64,000 bases of DNA from positions 101,160,904-101,224,903 of the forward strand of contig NC_073745.1 in assembly GCF_029784135.1 (NCBI RefSeq), given 5' to 3'. The DNA is from Toxorhynchites rutilus septentrionalis (taxonomy: Eukaryota; Arthropoda; Insecta; Diptera; Culicidae). Shown here in pieces: positions 1-11,115 of the stretch. Positions within the stretch are counted from its first letter, which is position 1; each line of letters begins with the position of its first letter. The position numbers were made by a program, and so were the translations under genes. The notes below the pieces were generated by a model, which saw nothing but the letters and a program-made list of their open reading frames with translations, had not been told where the DNA came from and searched no databases.

Positions 1-275
<275 letters not shown>

Positions 276-478
276 AAAATTGGAAAATTGGAAGAAAGAT
301 GATTTTATATATGACCAGAGTGCGTTTCTGAAATTGAGCTTCTAATGAAAATCGACTATTCAGTAATAAATATGTGTTCTATGTGAAGGAAACATCTTTT
401 TTCTACGTGTTTGACAAAATCATGAACTGAAATTGTGTTTCGAAGTGATTTAAAATTTATCGATTCCCCTCATCTATC

Positions 479-682
479 TCTATATATATAAAAGTTTTCT
501 GTTCGCTTGTGTGCGCGTTAAAAACTCGAAAAGTACGGAACCGACTGAGCTCAAACTATGATACAATATACAAAACAACCAAACACATCTAGGATTGTTG
601 TTACAACATTAAAAAAATGAAAAATGCAACTCAATCATGCAATCACAATGTACCACAGCAAATCGTGGCAGGGTACAGCTAG
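479..682 (+). mobile_element. Non-autonomous Helitron, 204 bp
   Basis: Starts with TC (TCTATATATATAAAAG) and ends CTAG followed by T, the Helitron end rules. Just before the end, TGTACC and GGGTACA can pair around an inner CCAC/GTGG stem, consistent with the subterminal hairpin of this class. No TIR or target duplication is visible, as expected. No coding capacity. Confidence 0.7.
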
Positions 683-785
683 TTCTCCATAATTATTTTC
701 CTGCGAAAAATCGTAATTTGAAAACTTGTTCTTCGATGTCAAATAAGAAAAATTATTTTTTAAGTTTTTTTTATTTCCTTAAATA

Positions 786-1410
786 TTAGGTTGGGGCCAT
801 TCAGTTGGGAGTTACAGGGTATTAACAATGAAGGCCAACAAAGAGAAAATTCAGTACATTTTACACTTTTTTTTTATAAATGCGAAAATGAAAGCTAGGC
901 CGCTAAAACTGTAAATGGTATTTGCCGATACTGCAACAGTAAAATACGTGCACTTGAATTTATTTTAAAAAAAAATTGAATTTTTTCTTATTTTTGAATT
1001 GTTTTTTGTATTTTTGAATTTCTTTTAGTGCAATACACTAAATTAAGATCTCTTCTGTCAACAAATGGACCATTCGAAGCTAGCGGTTGACCACGAACGT
1101 CCAGAAATGACTAACAGAAGAGGAGTTTTGTGCAATCAGAACAACGCTAGGCTACACAATTCCGAGAGCTTGATTGAGGTGTTTCAAAGCATCCAACATA
1201 TAGTCCGGACCTGGTACCTAGCGATTACCACCTTTTTCTGGCGTTGCAAAATTTCCAGAGTGATAAGAAATTGCGATCGAGAGAAGATTGTAAAAATCTA
1301 TTGCTATAGCTATCCGTCAATGAAGACCAAGACCTCTATCATAGAGACATTACGAAGCTACCTTTAGAATAGCAACAAATTTTACAACAAAACGGTGCAT
1401 ATTTGGCCAA
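786..1410 (+). pseudogene. Decayed mariner transposon relic
   Basis: A TTAGGTTGG-type mariner end follows TA at 784-785. At 826-890 a degraded N-terminus (AACAAAGAGAAAATTCAGTAC..) matches the start of the intact mariner at 11300. At 1125-1240 pieces corresponding to the QNNARxHNS and SxDLxPSDYHLF catalytic blocks can be read in broken frames, and 1390-1405 matches the C-terminal EQNGAYL. Most of the middle is lost and the 3' TIR is not recognisable. Mariner transposases are DD34D cut-and-paste enzymes; this copy cannot encode one. Confidence 0.75.
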
Positions 1411-1694
1411 GTATATTGCGTTTCATTTTTCAGCCATTGAAATTGTTTCTGAAATGATCGTTTTGAGAAATTTAAAAATACATTTTTCTAGTTTAGGAAC
1501 TCATTTGTGTTTGTGTTTTGTGTTACTCATGAGTTATATATTTTGTTTACTTCCGTTTAGAAGTTACTTTTTACCTTCTCAGCACTTGCTTATTAATCGA
1601 TGACAAGTGTAAAGAAGGTGAAAAGATATTGTTAGAAGATTTATTTTCATTACATGGGCTCACTTGTTGTCATATGTGGACGACTTGTAGCCAG
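1411..1694. other. No recognisable feature
   Basis: AT-rich sequence with short open frames but no motif I recognise. Confidence 0.5.
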
Positions 1695-1815
1695 GTGTGT
1701 AGTCTATTTAGAAAAGTTGATGGGTCTGAGCCTAGGAGCATGGATGGGATCTTGACATAGGACTGTGATTGTGTGTAGTAATTGCAATTGAGTGTTTTCA
1801 TTGTTCAAAATCTGT
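1695..1815. repeat. Dispersed repeat, GTCTGAGCCTAGG family (copy 1)
   Basis: The block GGGTCTGAGCCTAGGAGC, then GACATAGGACTGTGATTG and TTGTTCAAAATCTGT, recurs at 45370-45482 and, more diverged, at 21722-21835, always in the same order and orientation. It is non-coding; family unknown. Confidence 0.65.
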
Positions 1816-2340
1816 ATTTTTTTCTCGTTAGATACATCAAATGGAAGCCCTGGAAAAATCAGTTTCTTGTATGACCTTGTATCCTTTGAACGGGTTGGAT
1901 GAGATAATGTGATAGAATGCGGAACCATAATCTGTTCATAAATGTGCACAAAAATACCATTAAAGCCATTACTACCATTTTCTTTTGTTTATTCAACTAT
2001 GCAGTAGAAGACAAAGATAGTGTATATTTTTAAACACAAGTCTGAATTCAGATCTTCATAAATATAACCTTAAGTCAAATAAATCTATGACTACAAAAAT
2101 GTATTATAGGTGATAATATACTACGCTACGTTCTGCTTATGTATAGAAAAGGGAAAGGAGAATGGGCATGTGCATTCGAGAAAGTCAAGTGAATATTATC
2201 GGTAAACGGAGAATAATTCATTATACGTATCAACTCACATTGTGAGCTAACGCCCGAATTTACGCAAAAAGATTGCTCGTTACGTCGGGGGGTAAAGCGA
2301 GTGGTTAGTGCTATCGAAAGAAAACATACCCATTTTAATC
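1816..2340. other. No recognisable feature
   Basis: No gene or repeat end seen. GGTAAAGCGAGTGGTTAG at 2291 vaguely resembles a tRNA A box, but no B box follows. Confidence 0.4.
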
Positions 2341-2512
2341 GTGAAATTGTTAACTTTTTCTACTATATTTACAGTTCATGTTTTAAGCAAAAAAAAAGCT
2401 GAATAAATTTCCTGTCTAATGGTATATAACACAACATAGGTCGCAATAACGATTTTGAGTAATATGCGTTTGAAAACACTTAATAAATCGTTACATTTTT
2501 CGTGAAGTGACC
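2341..2512. repeat. Dispersed repeat shared with 24541-24712
   Basis: The two stretches share, in the same order, a TTTTCTA tract, GCTG(A/G)ATAAATT, a GTCTAATG box, a GTAA(C/G)..ACGATT box and CTTAAT..TCGTTACATTTT. Neither encodes a protein and no TIR is obvious. Confidence 0.6.
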
Positions 2513-4914
2513 CCCCTATATAGAAATCAAAGACATAGTACTACGCAAAAAAAATAAACGTTTCAGGAATTACCGTTTTTCTAAAATCGAATCATTAGTC
2601 TCGATAAAAACGATGAAAAAGTCTCAATAAACGTTCTTTTTTCCATTAATTATTTAATTGACATTGAATTATTTATTTTATCTCCATCCGGAATTAGTCC
2701 ATTTCTTGTATGTATGTTTTAATTAGTTATTAACTGAATGCGAATCCGCATGTTTGTTATATTATATGTACAAAATTCCCAGTTTTGATTAAACAATTGC
2801 CAAACCCATATATATCAAATAAACATGAACAACCTGTGATGAACGATAACGGCGGATTTCGGTCCATCTAACAATTATTAACCGAACGTTGCTCTGCGGA
2901 ACGAATTGTATTTTAAAACAAAATTGTTTACTGAACCTGCAAACAATTATCAAGAGAAGGATATGCAGGAAGGAAACCCCCTTTCAATTAACACAATCCG
3001 ATTGAAGGCAATGACAGGATGAAAAAAAATCGATCCATTCATGGAAAGTTTGCTTGTTATTTCAACTTTTCTCGTGGTTGGACCCGACATTGTTACCATT
3101 CATCGTTTCGTAACTCCATTGTTACGAATGGATGGTGGAAATGGATGTTCAATCATGTATTGGCAAATTAAATTTTATTTTTCTCCTGAATGAGTTTCTT
3201 TTGTTTCTAAATTGGGATTGACTGGGATACATTTGAATGTTTTCCGATTGACTTGTGATTTCTCGTGAGCCATTCTGCTTTTCCCTGCAATCCTTTTGAT
3301 TTCTTATCATATATCTATCAACTGAACGACCATCCCCACAAGCTGTTGCTTGTGAAGATATTTGAGCGAAACATACATGTCTCTTATTTTATGTTCGAAA
3401 GAATTGTATATTAGCAATCATCTACAAAGGAACTGTCAACAGTGTACAAAAACAATGCACAGTTTGTGTTTCTTTTCTCTCGAGTTGCCTGAGGGACACG
3501 TGGAGATAGTCTTCAGAAAGCCATCGATCGATTCGAGGGAATACAGTTTCCTCGACATCTGAACAAAGGGTCATTCCATGTTTGTATTTGTTTGCTATGT
3601 TGTAACTCCTGTTTGTTCTTCTAAGCAAGTGAACACACGGGTGGAACACGTGTTCACAGGATCAGTTCAAATGGATAACCTTTGTTCCCGTCATCTAGGA
3701 TACATTTATTTTTTAATCGTTTTCTTCCAACTTTTCTGAAAAAAAAACACTGCTTCATAATCCCGTCATGAATGTCTTGCTTTAACTTTATCCCCAATGA
3801 ACCATTTTCCACCCCCACCGCAATGTTGACACTGAGTGCCGTTAAATGCGACAGGCGAGAGTGATATAATTTTTCAATTTTCATACTCACACAAATCACT
3901 TTACGATACGGTTTTTATAATCATGCCTCCGGACACCCCCACCCACTCCCCAAACGACCATACCTCTGTATAATCCCGTTGACTTGGCGTCGCAAGCTTT
4001 GCCGGAATGTCATTTCACGTACATTTTTTTCTCCCCGGCTTCACACCAACATTGTTTATCGTTTTTCAGTCGTAAATTTTGCGGTAAGTGGAAAAAATAT
4101 TTTCATGATGTGGGCGACTGGCAACTTTACGCGTCACTCACGTATTTCCTTCCGCGCGCGCTAGTGAAACTTTTTATTCATCCGTTTCATTTGTTCCGTG
4201 GTGTGGTTTTTTATATTGCATCATCTGGTGCGGAATAATTTAGTAGTGCTTTCATTCGGCCATGATGAAGCAAATTAGGCGCCGAAACTTAAACGGGGCT
4301 GAGGAAGAAAGAGTAAAGTGCACTCCACCGTTCTGACGCAATCACGAATGTTGAAGTGCTACAACGGTCTGAGGTCAATCGTGGTTTCTGTCTGCAGTTC
4401 ACATCATGTTACAGTAATGGGAGAAACAACTGTTAATAGCGTTTCAGTGTATCCAATAGTTCTGATGGAATTTTGTTTAAAATTTATGTTTTCCGAATAG
4501 TGACGAAACGTGAGACATGGCTTGCCCCAGATGTAGCTATGAATTCCCTGATTGATATTGAAATCACGTCCGGTACGACGAGACTCATATGGTAGTGTTC
4601 TTTTGGGGATCAAAAAATGTCACTTCTTCTATAAAATCCCACTCCCGTCGCTTCCGGAAAATAAATGTTCACCTTTGTCAGACAATAAAACGAGGCTTAA
4701 TAAACGAAACCTATTGGCGATCTACCTACAAATATACACTTAGGTGGCACTGCGGTGAAAATGATGATGGCTTAAAATTTTGCAATGTGAGTTTATAGAA
4801 GGTTTGTAGTCCTTTCCACAAATTACAATGTTATAATCATAAAACAAAATTTGATTGCAATGAGTTTGGAAAAAAATTAATTCGGCGCAATTTCATATTT
4901 TTCATATTTTCAAT
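2513..4914. other. Apparently single-copy, non-coding
   Basis: I see no exon with codon structure, no splice-framed ORF and no repeat end here. Short open frames (60-84 codons) on both strands lack family motifs and overlap one another. It may be host intron or intergenic DNA. Confidence 0.5.
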
Positions 4915-5163
4915 CGTTCATTCGAGAGAGGAGAGTTTCCAGTGTGTTGGAAAACGTCTTATATGTCTCCTGTGCACAAAAGTAGTGGTCGACGTAAGGT
5001 TAAAAATTATCGTGTGATAACCAGCCTCTCTGCAGCATCTAAACTTTTTGAAATTATAGTCAGCGATCAAATTTTACGAGCCACGAAGACCCATATACAT
5101 CCACGGGCTATAAAGTTATTACAATGTTCCGGACAACGTGGCAAAGAAGGCTATTTTTATCTA
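4915..5163 (+). pseudogene. LINE reverse transcriptase relic (Jockey-like)
   Basis: The frame reads FPVCWKTSYMSPVHKS, KNYRVITSLSAASKLFEII and ending SDQILRATKTHI. This is the N-terminal RT region of Jockey-group LINEs (FPxxWK..PVHKKG..NYRGIxSLxxxSKxFE). The catalytic FADD box and everything downstream are absent, and the frame decays after THIHPR. It is a short fragment with no UTR or poly-A end. Confidence 0.75.
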
Positions 5164-5414
5164 TAATATGTTTCTGTTGTCATAGATTTATCTGACTTAG
5201 GCTTATTATATAGATCTTAACTAATTAGACTTGTGTTCAAAGATGATACATGATGACTATTTGTCTTCTTCTGCATAATTGAATAAACAGAAGGCTAGAA
5301 AAGGCTAGTAATTGCTTTAATGGTACTTTCTGTACATTTTTGAACAGAATGTGGTTCCGGATTCCACCACGTTATCTCATCCAACTTAATATTATATCGA
5401 TGCCATTGCCATTA

Positions 5415-5530
5415 TCCACAAAATTCATAACCTGTATGCATTATCAAACGTAAAATTTTCGAATATTGTCTATGACTGTGATCAAACAGCGTGTTGAAAC
5501 CATCGTAAATATCCAAAACTCTAACTTTCT
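5415..5530. repeat. Dispersed repeat, GCGTGTTGAAACCATCGT family (copy 1)
   Basis: Contains a CGAAxATTxTCTATGAC box and GCGTGTTGAAACCATCGT followed by AACTTTCTTA. The same ordered block is at 21065-21200 and 48180-48275. Longer copies extend into a CAGCTTTGCGTAAATT box (10595-10700, 21290-21360). Confidence 0.7.
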
Positions 5531-5539
5531 TAACTAAAT

Positions 5540-5665
5540 TTCAGCTTAATCGGTAATAAGTGAGGGGGGCGCAAAGCGGTCAAAGTTTAAGTTTTTTGAA
5601 AATCGAAAAATTATCCAGGTGGGGAGTGAAGGAAATCGGGGTTTCCAAAAAAAAAATCACTGGAA
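5540..5665. repeat. GCGCAAAGCGGTCAAAG foldback-MITE fragment
   Basis: GGCGCAAAGCGGTCAAAG, GAAAATCGAAAAA and AATCGGGGTTT match one arm of the foldback MITE best seen at 19640-20055. Only one arm is present. Confidence 0.7.
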
Positions 5666-5684
5666 ATAAGGGTATTTAAATCCC

Positions 5685-5777
5685 AATGTGCCGGTGAGAG
5701 ATGTGTTGGCTCGGTTAGACCTTGATTACATGTCCCAAATATATGTTTTCCTTAAATCTATCGATGTTCGTGTGTGA
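5685..5777 (+). pseudogene. C-terminal tail of an I-group LINE ORF2
   Basis: Thirty codons and a stop, beginning NVPVRDVLARLDLDY and ending FLKSIDVRV. They match the last 30 residues of the LINE fragment at 29372-29788 almost exactly. The 3' UTR continues to 5874, is interrupted by two later LINE insertions (5875-8084 and 8101-9931), and resumes at 9932-10177. This is the oldest layer of the stack. Confidence 0.85.
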
Positions 5778-5865
5778 TTATCCTTATATCCTTATACCCT
5801 CCATTTCTTCCTTTGTGAGTAATTGGTCCGCTTGCTATAAACAGGAGAATGAAATGTAAATTCAC

Positions 5866-5874
5866 AATAGATTT
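5866..5874. repeat. Target-site duplication of LINE copy A (left)
   Basis: AATAGATTT here is repeated at 8085-8093, bracketing LINE copy A. The left copy runs straight into the poly-T that is the poly-A tail of the minus-strand LINE. Confidence 0.75.
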
Positions 5875-6331
5875 TTTTTTTCCCAAAATATATTTTTTAT
5901 TAAGGCACATGTGGCGTTAGCCTGACGGGGCTGAGAGTCCAATATTTTGACAATTTTTGTCTTACAACTATGTTAGTAATATGTAACCGATTACTCGCGG
6001 TTGGCTCGAGGTTAGTATTACAAGTGTTCTCATAATTGGTATGTTGCAGTCTTCGATGCTCTATACGTGTAACCGACACGGGCTACTTCCTATTGGGATG
6101 CAGCTGACCATTAATCAGCAACGCTCCCTAGTCTGTACCCCATATCTAGCGTGGTGCGTCTTTCTCGACTCGAGGAATCCAGGATAGAATGGTCACTAGC
6201 CGGCGCAATTATCAGTTCGTGTAGAGTTGTCATGAGCGGTACAACCTTTGGCTCTTGTTGAATGATCAGTGGGCTGCACAACCTTTGGCCCGTGCATCTG
6301 TAAAGAGTGTGTGTATGTATTGCCGCGACTA

Positions 6332-7629
6332 AAGGGTGTGTCACATCAAATTGCATCACGGAAAAAACGCTGTAGAAATTCGCCCAGTAGACCGATCCTT
6401 TTGAAAATTTTAGACAGTAAAATAAAAACTATTAAACAACTTTTGGCATTTTCTTTTTATTCATACTTCGAGCCCAAGCCCGTATGCTCGCACCTTCCTC
6501 TTTACCCCGTCCATAAGGTTCTGTACAACGTCAGGTTGTAGTTTCTTTTTAACAGAAATCCATTTTCTCTTGAAGTCCGCCTCCGATTTGACAACTTTTG
6601 GGTTCTTCCGGAGGGCCTGCTTCATAATCGCCCAATATTTCTCTATTGGGCGAAGCTCCGGCGCGTTGGGCGGGTTCATTTCCTTTGGCACGAAGGTGAC
6701 CCCGTTGGCTTCGTACCACTCCAACACGTCCTTTGAATATTGGCACGAAGCGAGATCCGGCCAGAAGATGGTCGGGCCCTCGTGCTGCTTCAATAGTGGT
6801 AGTAAGCGCTTCTGTAGGCACTCCTTAAGGTAAACCTGCCCGTTTACCGTGCCGGTCATCACGAAGGGGGCGCTCCGCTTTCCGCAAGAGCAGATCGCTT
6901 GCCACACCATGTACTTTATGGCGAACTTGGATAGTTTCTGCTTGCGAATCTCCTCCGGAACGCTGAATTTGTCCTCTGCGGAGAAGAACAACAGGCCCGG
7001 CAGCTGACGAAAGTCCGCTTTGACGTAGGTTTCGTCGTCCATTACCAGGCAATGAGGCTTCGTCAGCATTTCGGTGTACAGCTTCCGGGCTCGCGTCTTC
7101 CCCACCATGTTTTGCCTTTCGTCGCGGTTAGGAGCCTTCTGAACCTTGTATGTACGCAGGCCCTCCCGCTGTTGGTCCACTGGACGAAAGAACTTGACAA
7201 ATTCAGCTTATTGGCGACATCCCGGACCGAACTTCTCGGATCACGTCTAAACTGCTTAACTACGTGCTTGTGATCTTTTTCACTGACGGAGCATCCATTT
7301 TTGCCGTTCTTCACCTTCCGTTCGATGGTTAGGTTCTCGAAGTATCGTTTTAGTACTCTGCTGACCGTGGATTGGACGATTCCCAGCATCTTACCGATGT
7401 CCCGATGTGACAACTCCGGATTCTCGAAATGAGTGCACAGGATTAATTCACGACGCTCTTTTTCGTTCGACGACATTTTTCCAAATTTACGAAAAATTGA
7501 TAGTGAAGCATGGCCAACGTGATCTATACACTCTTATCTGATTTTAAAGCGAAAGCTGAAGATATAATTCCTAAAAATTAAATTTCTACAGCGTTTTTTC
7601 CGTGATGCAATTTGATGTGACACACCCTT
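6332..7629 (-). mobile_element. DD37E Tc1-like transposon (ITmD37E type), copy 1
   Basis: Inverted ends AAGGGTGTGTCACATC.. and ..GATGTGACACACCCTT extend for about 50 bp each. TA duplications lie at 6330-6331 and 7630-7631. The element is 1298 bp with one transposase gene on the minus strand. The paralogous LINE copy B has the uninterrupted target (CGACTAAGTAAAAG at 8556), so both boundaries are fixed to the base. Confidence 0.95.
6461..7476 (-). pseudogene. DD37E transposase, one frameshift
   Basis: Cut-and-paste transposase of the IS630/Tc1/mariner superfamily. The start MSSNEKER is at 7476. The N-terminal ~100 residues form the paired HTH region (LSHRDIGKMLGI..STVSRVLKRYF). The catalytic core follows: MDDETYVKADF (first D), FWPDLAS (second D) and ELRPIEKYW (E), with 37 residues between the last two, hence DD37E. 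The protein ends RAYGLGLEV. Compared with the copy at 56685-57691, one C is missing near 7171 (CGCTGTTGG against CGCTGCTTGG), which breaks the frame after about residue 100. Otherwise the C-terminal two thirds stay open. The ends are the presumed binding sites. Confidence 0.92.
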
Positions 7630-8084
7630 TAAGTAAAAGTTTATCGATCGGATAGGAGGGATATGAAACGGGGACACAACGAAGGAAACATCATTAAACG
7701 TTGACATCGGCGTTTCTGAGGAACAGGTATAGATGAAGCAGAAGATCAGGATCCCGGCTACCTAAGATATCCCGGACGGGGATATCCGATTGTCTGCCTT
7801 TTGCTCTCAGTGCTCTAGAGAGCTGAGAGCGAGCAGCATGGAACCGGATACACGACCAGACAACATGCTCGATGTCGTGGTAGCCATGCCACAATTGGAC
7901 ATTGGACATAAGCCGAGATATCACGCGAATGAAATCACGACCTACATTCAATCCCTTGAACCATGCACTCGTCGAGACCTTAGGGATAATCGTGTGTGAC
8001 CAACGACCGAACTCATCTTCACACCACATGCGCTGCCAACTAACGAGTGTGTCCTGTACCTGATGTACTGTGTCCTGATGTACG

Positions 8085-8093
8085 AATAGATTT
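8085..8093. repeat. Target-site duplication of LINE copy A (right)
   Basis: AATAGATTT, matching 5866-5874. It overlaps the left duplication of LINE copy B (ATTTAAGAATT, 8090-8100). Confidence 0.75.
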
Positions 8094-8623
8094 AAGAATT
8101 TTTTTTTTTTTTTTATCCAAAATATATATTTTTATTAAGGCTCATATGGCGTCAACCTGACGGGGCCGGGAGTTCAATATTTCGACAATGTTTGCCTTAT
8201 AACTATGTTAGTAATATGTAACCGATTACTCGCGGTTGGCTCGAGGTTAGTATTACAAGTGTTTTCGTAATTGTGATGTTGCTGTCTTCAATGATCTGTA
8301 CCTGTGCCCGACACGGGATACTTCCTATTGGGATGCAGCTGACCATTAATCAGCAACGCCCCCCTAGTCTGTACCCCATATCTAGCGTGGTGCGTCTTCA
8401 CGAGGAATCCAGGATAGAATGGTCACTAGCCGGCGCAATCATCAGCTCGTGTAGAGTTGTCATGAGCGGTACAACCTTTGGCTTTTGTTGAATCATCAGT
8501 GGACTGCACAACCTTTGGCCCGTGTATCTGTAAAGAGTGTGTGTATGTATTGCCGCGACTAAGTAAAAGTTTATAGATCGAATAGGAGGGATACGAAACA
8601 GGGACACAACGAAGGAAAAATCA

Positions 8624-9673
8624 TTAAACGTTGACATCGGCGTTCCTGAGAAACAGGTATAGATGAAGCAGAAGATCAGGATCACGGCTACCTAAGATAT
8701 CCCGGACGGGGATATCCGATTGTCTGCCTTTTGCTCTCAGTGCTCTAGAGAGCTGAGAGCGAGCAGCATGGAACCGGATACACGACCAGACAATATGCTC
8801 GATGTCGTGGTAGCCATCGCCACAATCACAAAGATTGTTTGCTGCGAGCCCAATTCGATAGAGATGCGCGTTTAGGTTGTAGTGATTGGACATAAGCCGA
8901 GATATCACGCGAATGAAATCACGACCGACATTCAATCCCTTAAACCAAGCTTTCGTCGAAACCTTAGGGATAATCGTGTGTAACCAACGACCGAACTCAT
9001 CTTCACTCCACATGCGCTGCCAACTAACGAGTGTGTCCTGACGAGGAATGTGAAAAAATTCGTTATAAGTAATTTGCCTTTCAAAAAGTGTGCCTTCTGA
9101 AGCGCCCACCTTAGCTAGCGAGTCCGCTTTCTCATTCCCCGGAATCGAGCAATGAGAGGGAACCCATGCTAAGGTAATCTTGAATAATTTTTCGACCAAA
9201 ACACTCAATAGATGTCTTATTCTTGTTAGGAAATAAGATGAGCGTTTATCAACTTTCATTGAGCGGATTGCCTCTATTGAGCTGAGACTGTCTGAAAAAA
9301 TAAAATAGTGGTCGATGGGCAATGTTTCAATGATCCCTAATGCGTAATATATCGCACCCAGTTCAGCGACATACACGGAACAAGGATCTTTGAGTTTGAA
9401 AGAGGCACTGGAATTTTCATTGAAGATGCCGAAGCCAGTGGACCCGTTTATGCATGAACCGTCAGTAAAGAACATTTTATCAGATCTAACTTTCCCATAT
9501 TCTGCCGAAAATATCTCCGGAATGTAATCGGAGCGTAGATGATCTGGGATTCCATGGATCTTTTGTCGCATGGACAGATCAAAATTGACAGACAGAGGAA
9601 TTGCAAAAGTATGCAAAGCAAACTTGGTTGGAGATGCCCGGTGAAGGGTGCACTTCATGGGTAAGGTACTCAT
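8624..9673 (-). pseudogene. LINE ORF2: RNase H domain and Cys-rich tail
   Basis: A 349-codon open frame covering the RNase H of an I-group LINE. It degrades the RNA of the RNA:DNA hybrid during target-primed reverse transcription. All active-site residues are visible: FFTDGS (D71), VYVAELGAI (E104), FSDSLSS (D128), VPSHC (H174) and GNEKADSLAK (D184). Near residue 285 follows a LCDCGDGYHDIEHIVWSC zinc-type motif, then the end FLRNADVNV. The first ~35 residues before the domain are out of frame with upstream RT sequence, so the apparent Met start is not the true start. The frame continues from 9579-9875 after a shift near 9600-9670. Confidence 0.9.
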
Positions 9674-9875
9674 GGTATAGAGACATAAAACTTGACTGAG
9701 GAGTCAGTTGGAGTAGATTTTCGAAGTTATCAATCACCAATGGATTCATGATCTTGCAACGGATGAGAAATCTGTAGGATAATTCTGTGAACCGAAGAGT
9801 AAGCGGGGGTACTCCTGCCAAAACTTCGAGACTCATCGTATGTGTCGAATGCAAACACCCCATGGCTATACGCAA
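9579..9875 (-). pseudogene. LINE ORF2: RT thumb/connection fragment
   Basis: A 98-codon frame upstream of the RNase H frame on the same strand. MRIAMGCLHSTHT and LAGVPPLTLRFTELSYRFL resemble the region of I-group LINEs between RT and RNase H. It overlaps the RNase H frame in another phase, showing a frameshift. The RT catalytic core itself is missing because of 5' truncation near 9931. Confidence 0.75.
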
Positions 9876-9931
9876 GCAACGATATTGTATTCTCTCCAGC
9901 TTGAGAATATGAATCCTGGCAGCTGATCGGA

Positions 9932-10177
9932 ATTTAAGAATTGAGTGTGTGTGATTATCAACATTGTATTAATTTCCTTATACCCCATCCTTTTCCGGAG
10001 AAAAATATGTCACCCTTCTAATCTCGAGTCCACCGCGAGTAATCGGTTTCCCACATTACTAACCATAGATTTAAGAAAATTGTTCATATATATAGTTTTA
10101 AAAATATATTTAAGATATCGGCTCCTTTAAACCTATGTAACTGAGTCTGTAAAAATAATCGAATTTATAAAAAAAAG
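9932..10177 (+). mobile_element. 3' UTR of plus-strand LINE (continuation of 5685-5874)
   Basis: TTAAGAATTGAGTGTG, CCCATCCTTTTCC, GTCACCCTTCTAA, CGCGAGTAATCGGTTTCC and TATGTAACTGAG occur in this order. The same order is seen in reverse complement at 28985-29270, the UTR of the minus-strand copy. It ends in an A-rich tract near 10177. Confidence 0.85.
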
Positions 10178-10189
10178 GGTATTCAAAAT

Positions 10190-10580
10190 TTCTTTTTGAT
10201 GTCAACTGTTTTAAAATTGCATGACACTTCGAGATCTTTGTTTGTCAAAAATTGTCAAAAATCGACTTCTCAGATGAAAAAACACAGTGCCACAAAAAAA
10301 TTTTTTTGACAATTTTTATTTCGCGATAACAGTAAATGACGACGTTTCGTGCAATTTTAAGACTTTTGGCATCATATGAAAAATCTAGAGGATCATTTTC
10401 ATTGGCACCCTTAATCATACGTGATTTTTCGATTTTCAAATAACTCAAACTTTGACCGCTTTGCACCACTCTCCCTTAAGTCCGATTGAGCAGTTATTTT
10501 GCATAGAGTGTGTTTTCGATGTTGTGAACGTTTTTTGTGGGGTAACTTTTTGAAATTTGAGATGACCATTTTCATTGGCA
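10190..10580. repeat. Foldback MITE, GGTGCCAATGAAAATG family
   Basis: Contains GATGTCAACTG, GTCAAAAATCGAC, a GATAACAGTAAAT box, ATTTTCATTGGCACCC twice (about 10395 and 10569) and GACCGCTTTGCACCACTC. The same boxes make up the copies at 17735, 19640 and 31560. Confidence 0.7.
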
Positions 10581-10594
10581 CCCTAATAATCACG

Positions 10595-10950
10595 ACCGAA
10601 TTGCTTTAATGTGCGTAGAACAAACAAACATCATCACTTTTGTGGTTCTGATCTTCAATTTAGCGGTAGCATGAGCTGATTCAGCTTTGCGTAAATTAGT
10701 CAATTGACGAATCTAGTTTAGATTTACAACCATATGGCGCAGCGGGTAAAATGATGATTTTGAATTTCGTTTGAATTTTTCTGAGAAAAATAAGATTTTT
10801 TTCAAACTTTCCGGTTTGAAGTATTTTTTCTACGCTGAAAAGGTTAGAAAATCATCACTTTACATTGTTTCATTCATAACATATGAAGTTTTTTTTTGTG
10901 TTGTAATTTACATTTTTTTTACTAAGTAAACAATGGGTAGCATGTGTTGC
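10595..10950. repeat. Repeat: TTTGCGTAAATT block and TGGCGCAGCG arm
   Basis: GAGCTGATTCAGCTTTGCG at about 10673, then TTGACGAAT..TTTACAACCATATGGCGCAG and AAGGTTAGAAAATCA..ACTAAGTAAACAA. The second part matches the arms of the foldback element at 20728-21623. Confidence 0.7.
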
Positions 10951-11115
10951 GCAGATCCTTCTCGTATCCGCCAAACGGAATCCACTCGGGGAAGACGAGG
11001 TAAGACCGCCCCCCTTAGAACCAATTTTCAGTTGGGGGGTTTCCCCTATTTATTGTGCTGCTTATCATTGAGTATATAATAATCTACTACTAAAAAAATG
11101 TAACTAATGATTGTA

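Larger units (their letters stand above)
5875..8084 (-). mobile_element. I-group LINE copy A, 5' truncated, interrupted by DD37E
   Basis: Minus-strand 3' part of a LINE: poly-T (poly-A tail) at its left end, a 3' UTR (5883-6331 and 7630-7690), then the end of ORF2 (about 7694-8040: GYHDIEHVVWSCIRFHAAR, ending RNADVNV). It matches LINE copy B (8101-9931) nearly base for base but lacks ~58 bp around 7895 that encode part of the Cys-rich motif. It is 5' truncated at 8056, followed by a 28-nt non-LINE filler. A DD37E transposon is inserted at a TA in the UTR. The 9-bp duplication AATAGATTT flanks the whole insertion. Confidence 0.85.
8101..9931 (-). mobile_element. I-group LINE copy B, 5' truncated
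   Basis: A poly-T of ~17 bases at the left end is the poly-A tail of a minus-strand LINE. The 3' UTR (about 8118-8623) carries the empty DD37E site at 8560-8561. It is followed by the ORF2 C-terminal half. The perfect 11-bp repeat ATTTAAGAATT at 8090-8100 and 9932-9942 brackets it, as expected for target-primed insertion. It lies in the 3' UTR of the plus-strand LINE fragment 5685-10177. Confidence 0.88.

Noticed and set aside
2281..2320. SINE pol III promoter
   Set aside because: Only an A-box-like word; no B box or SINE body.
4915..5163. Host gene exon
   Set aside because: The residues follow the Jockey-type RT pattern and the frame decays; a LINE relic.
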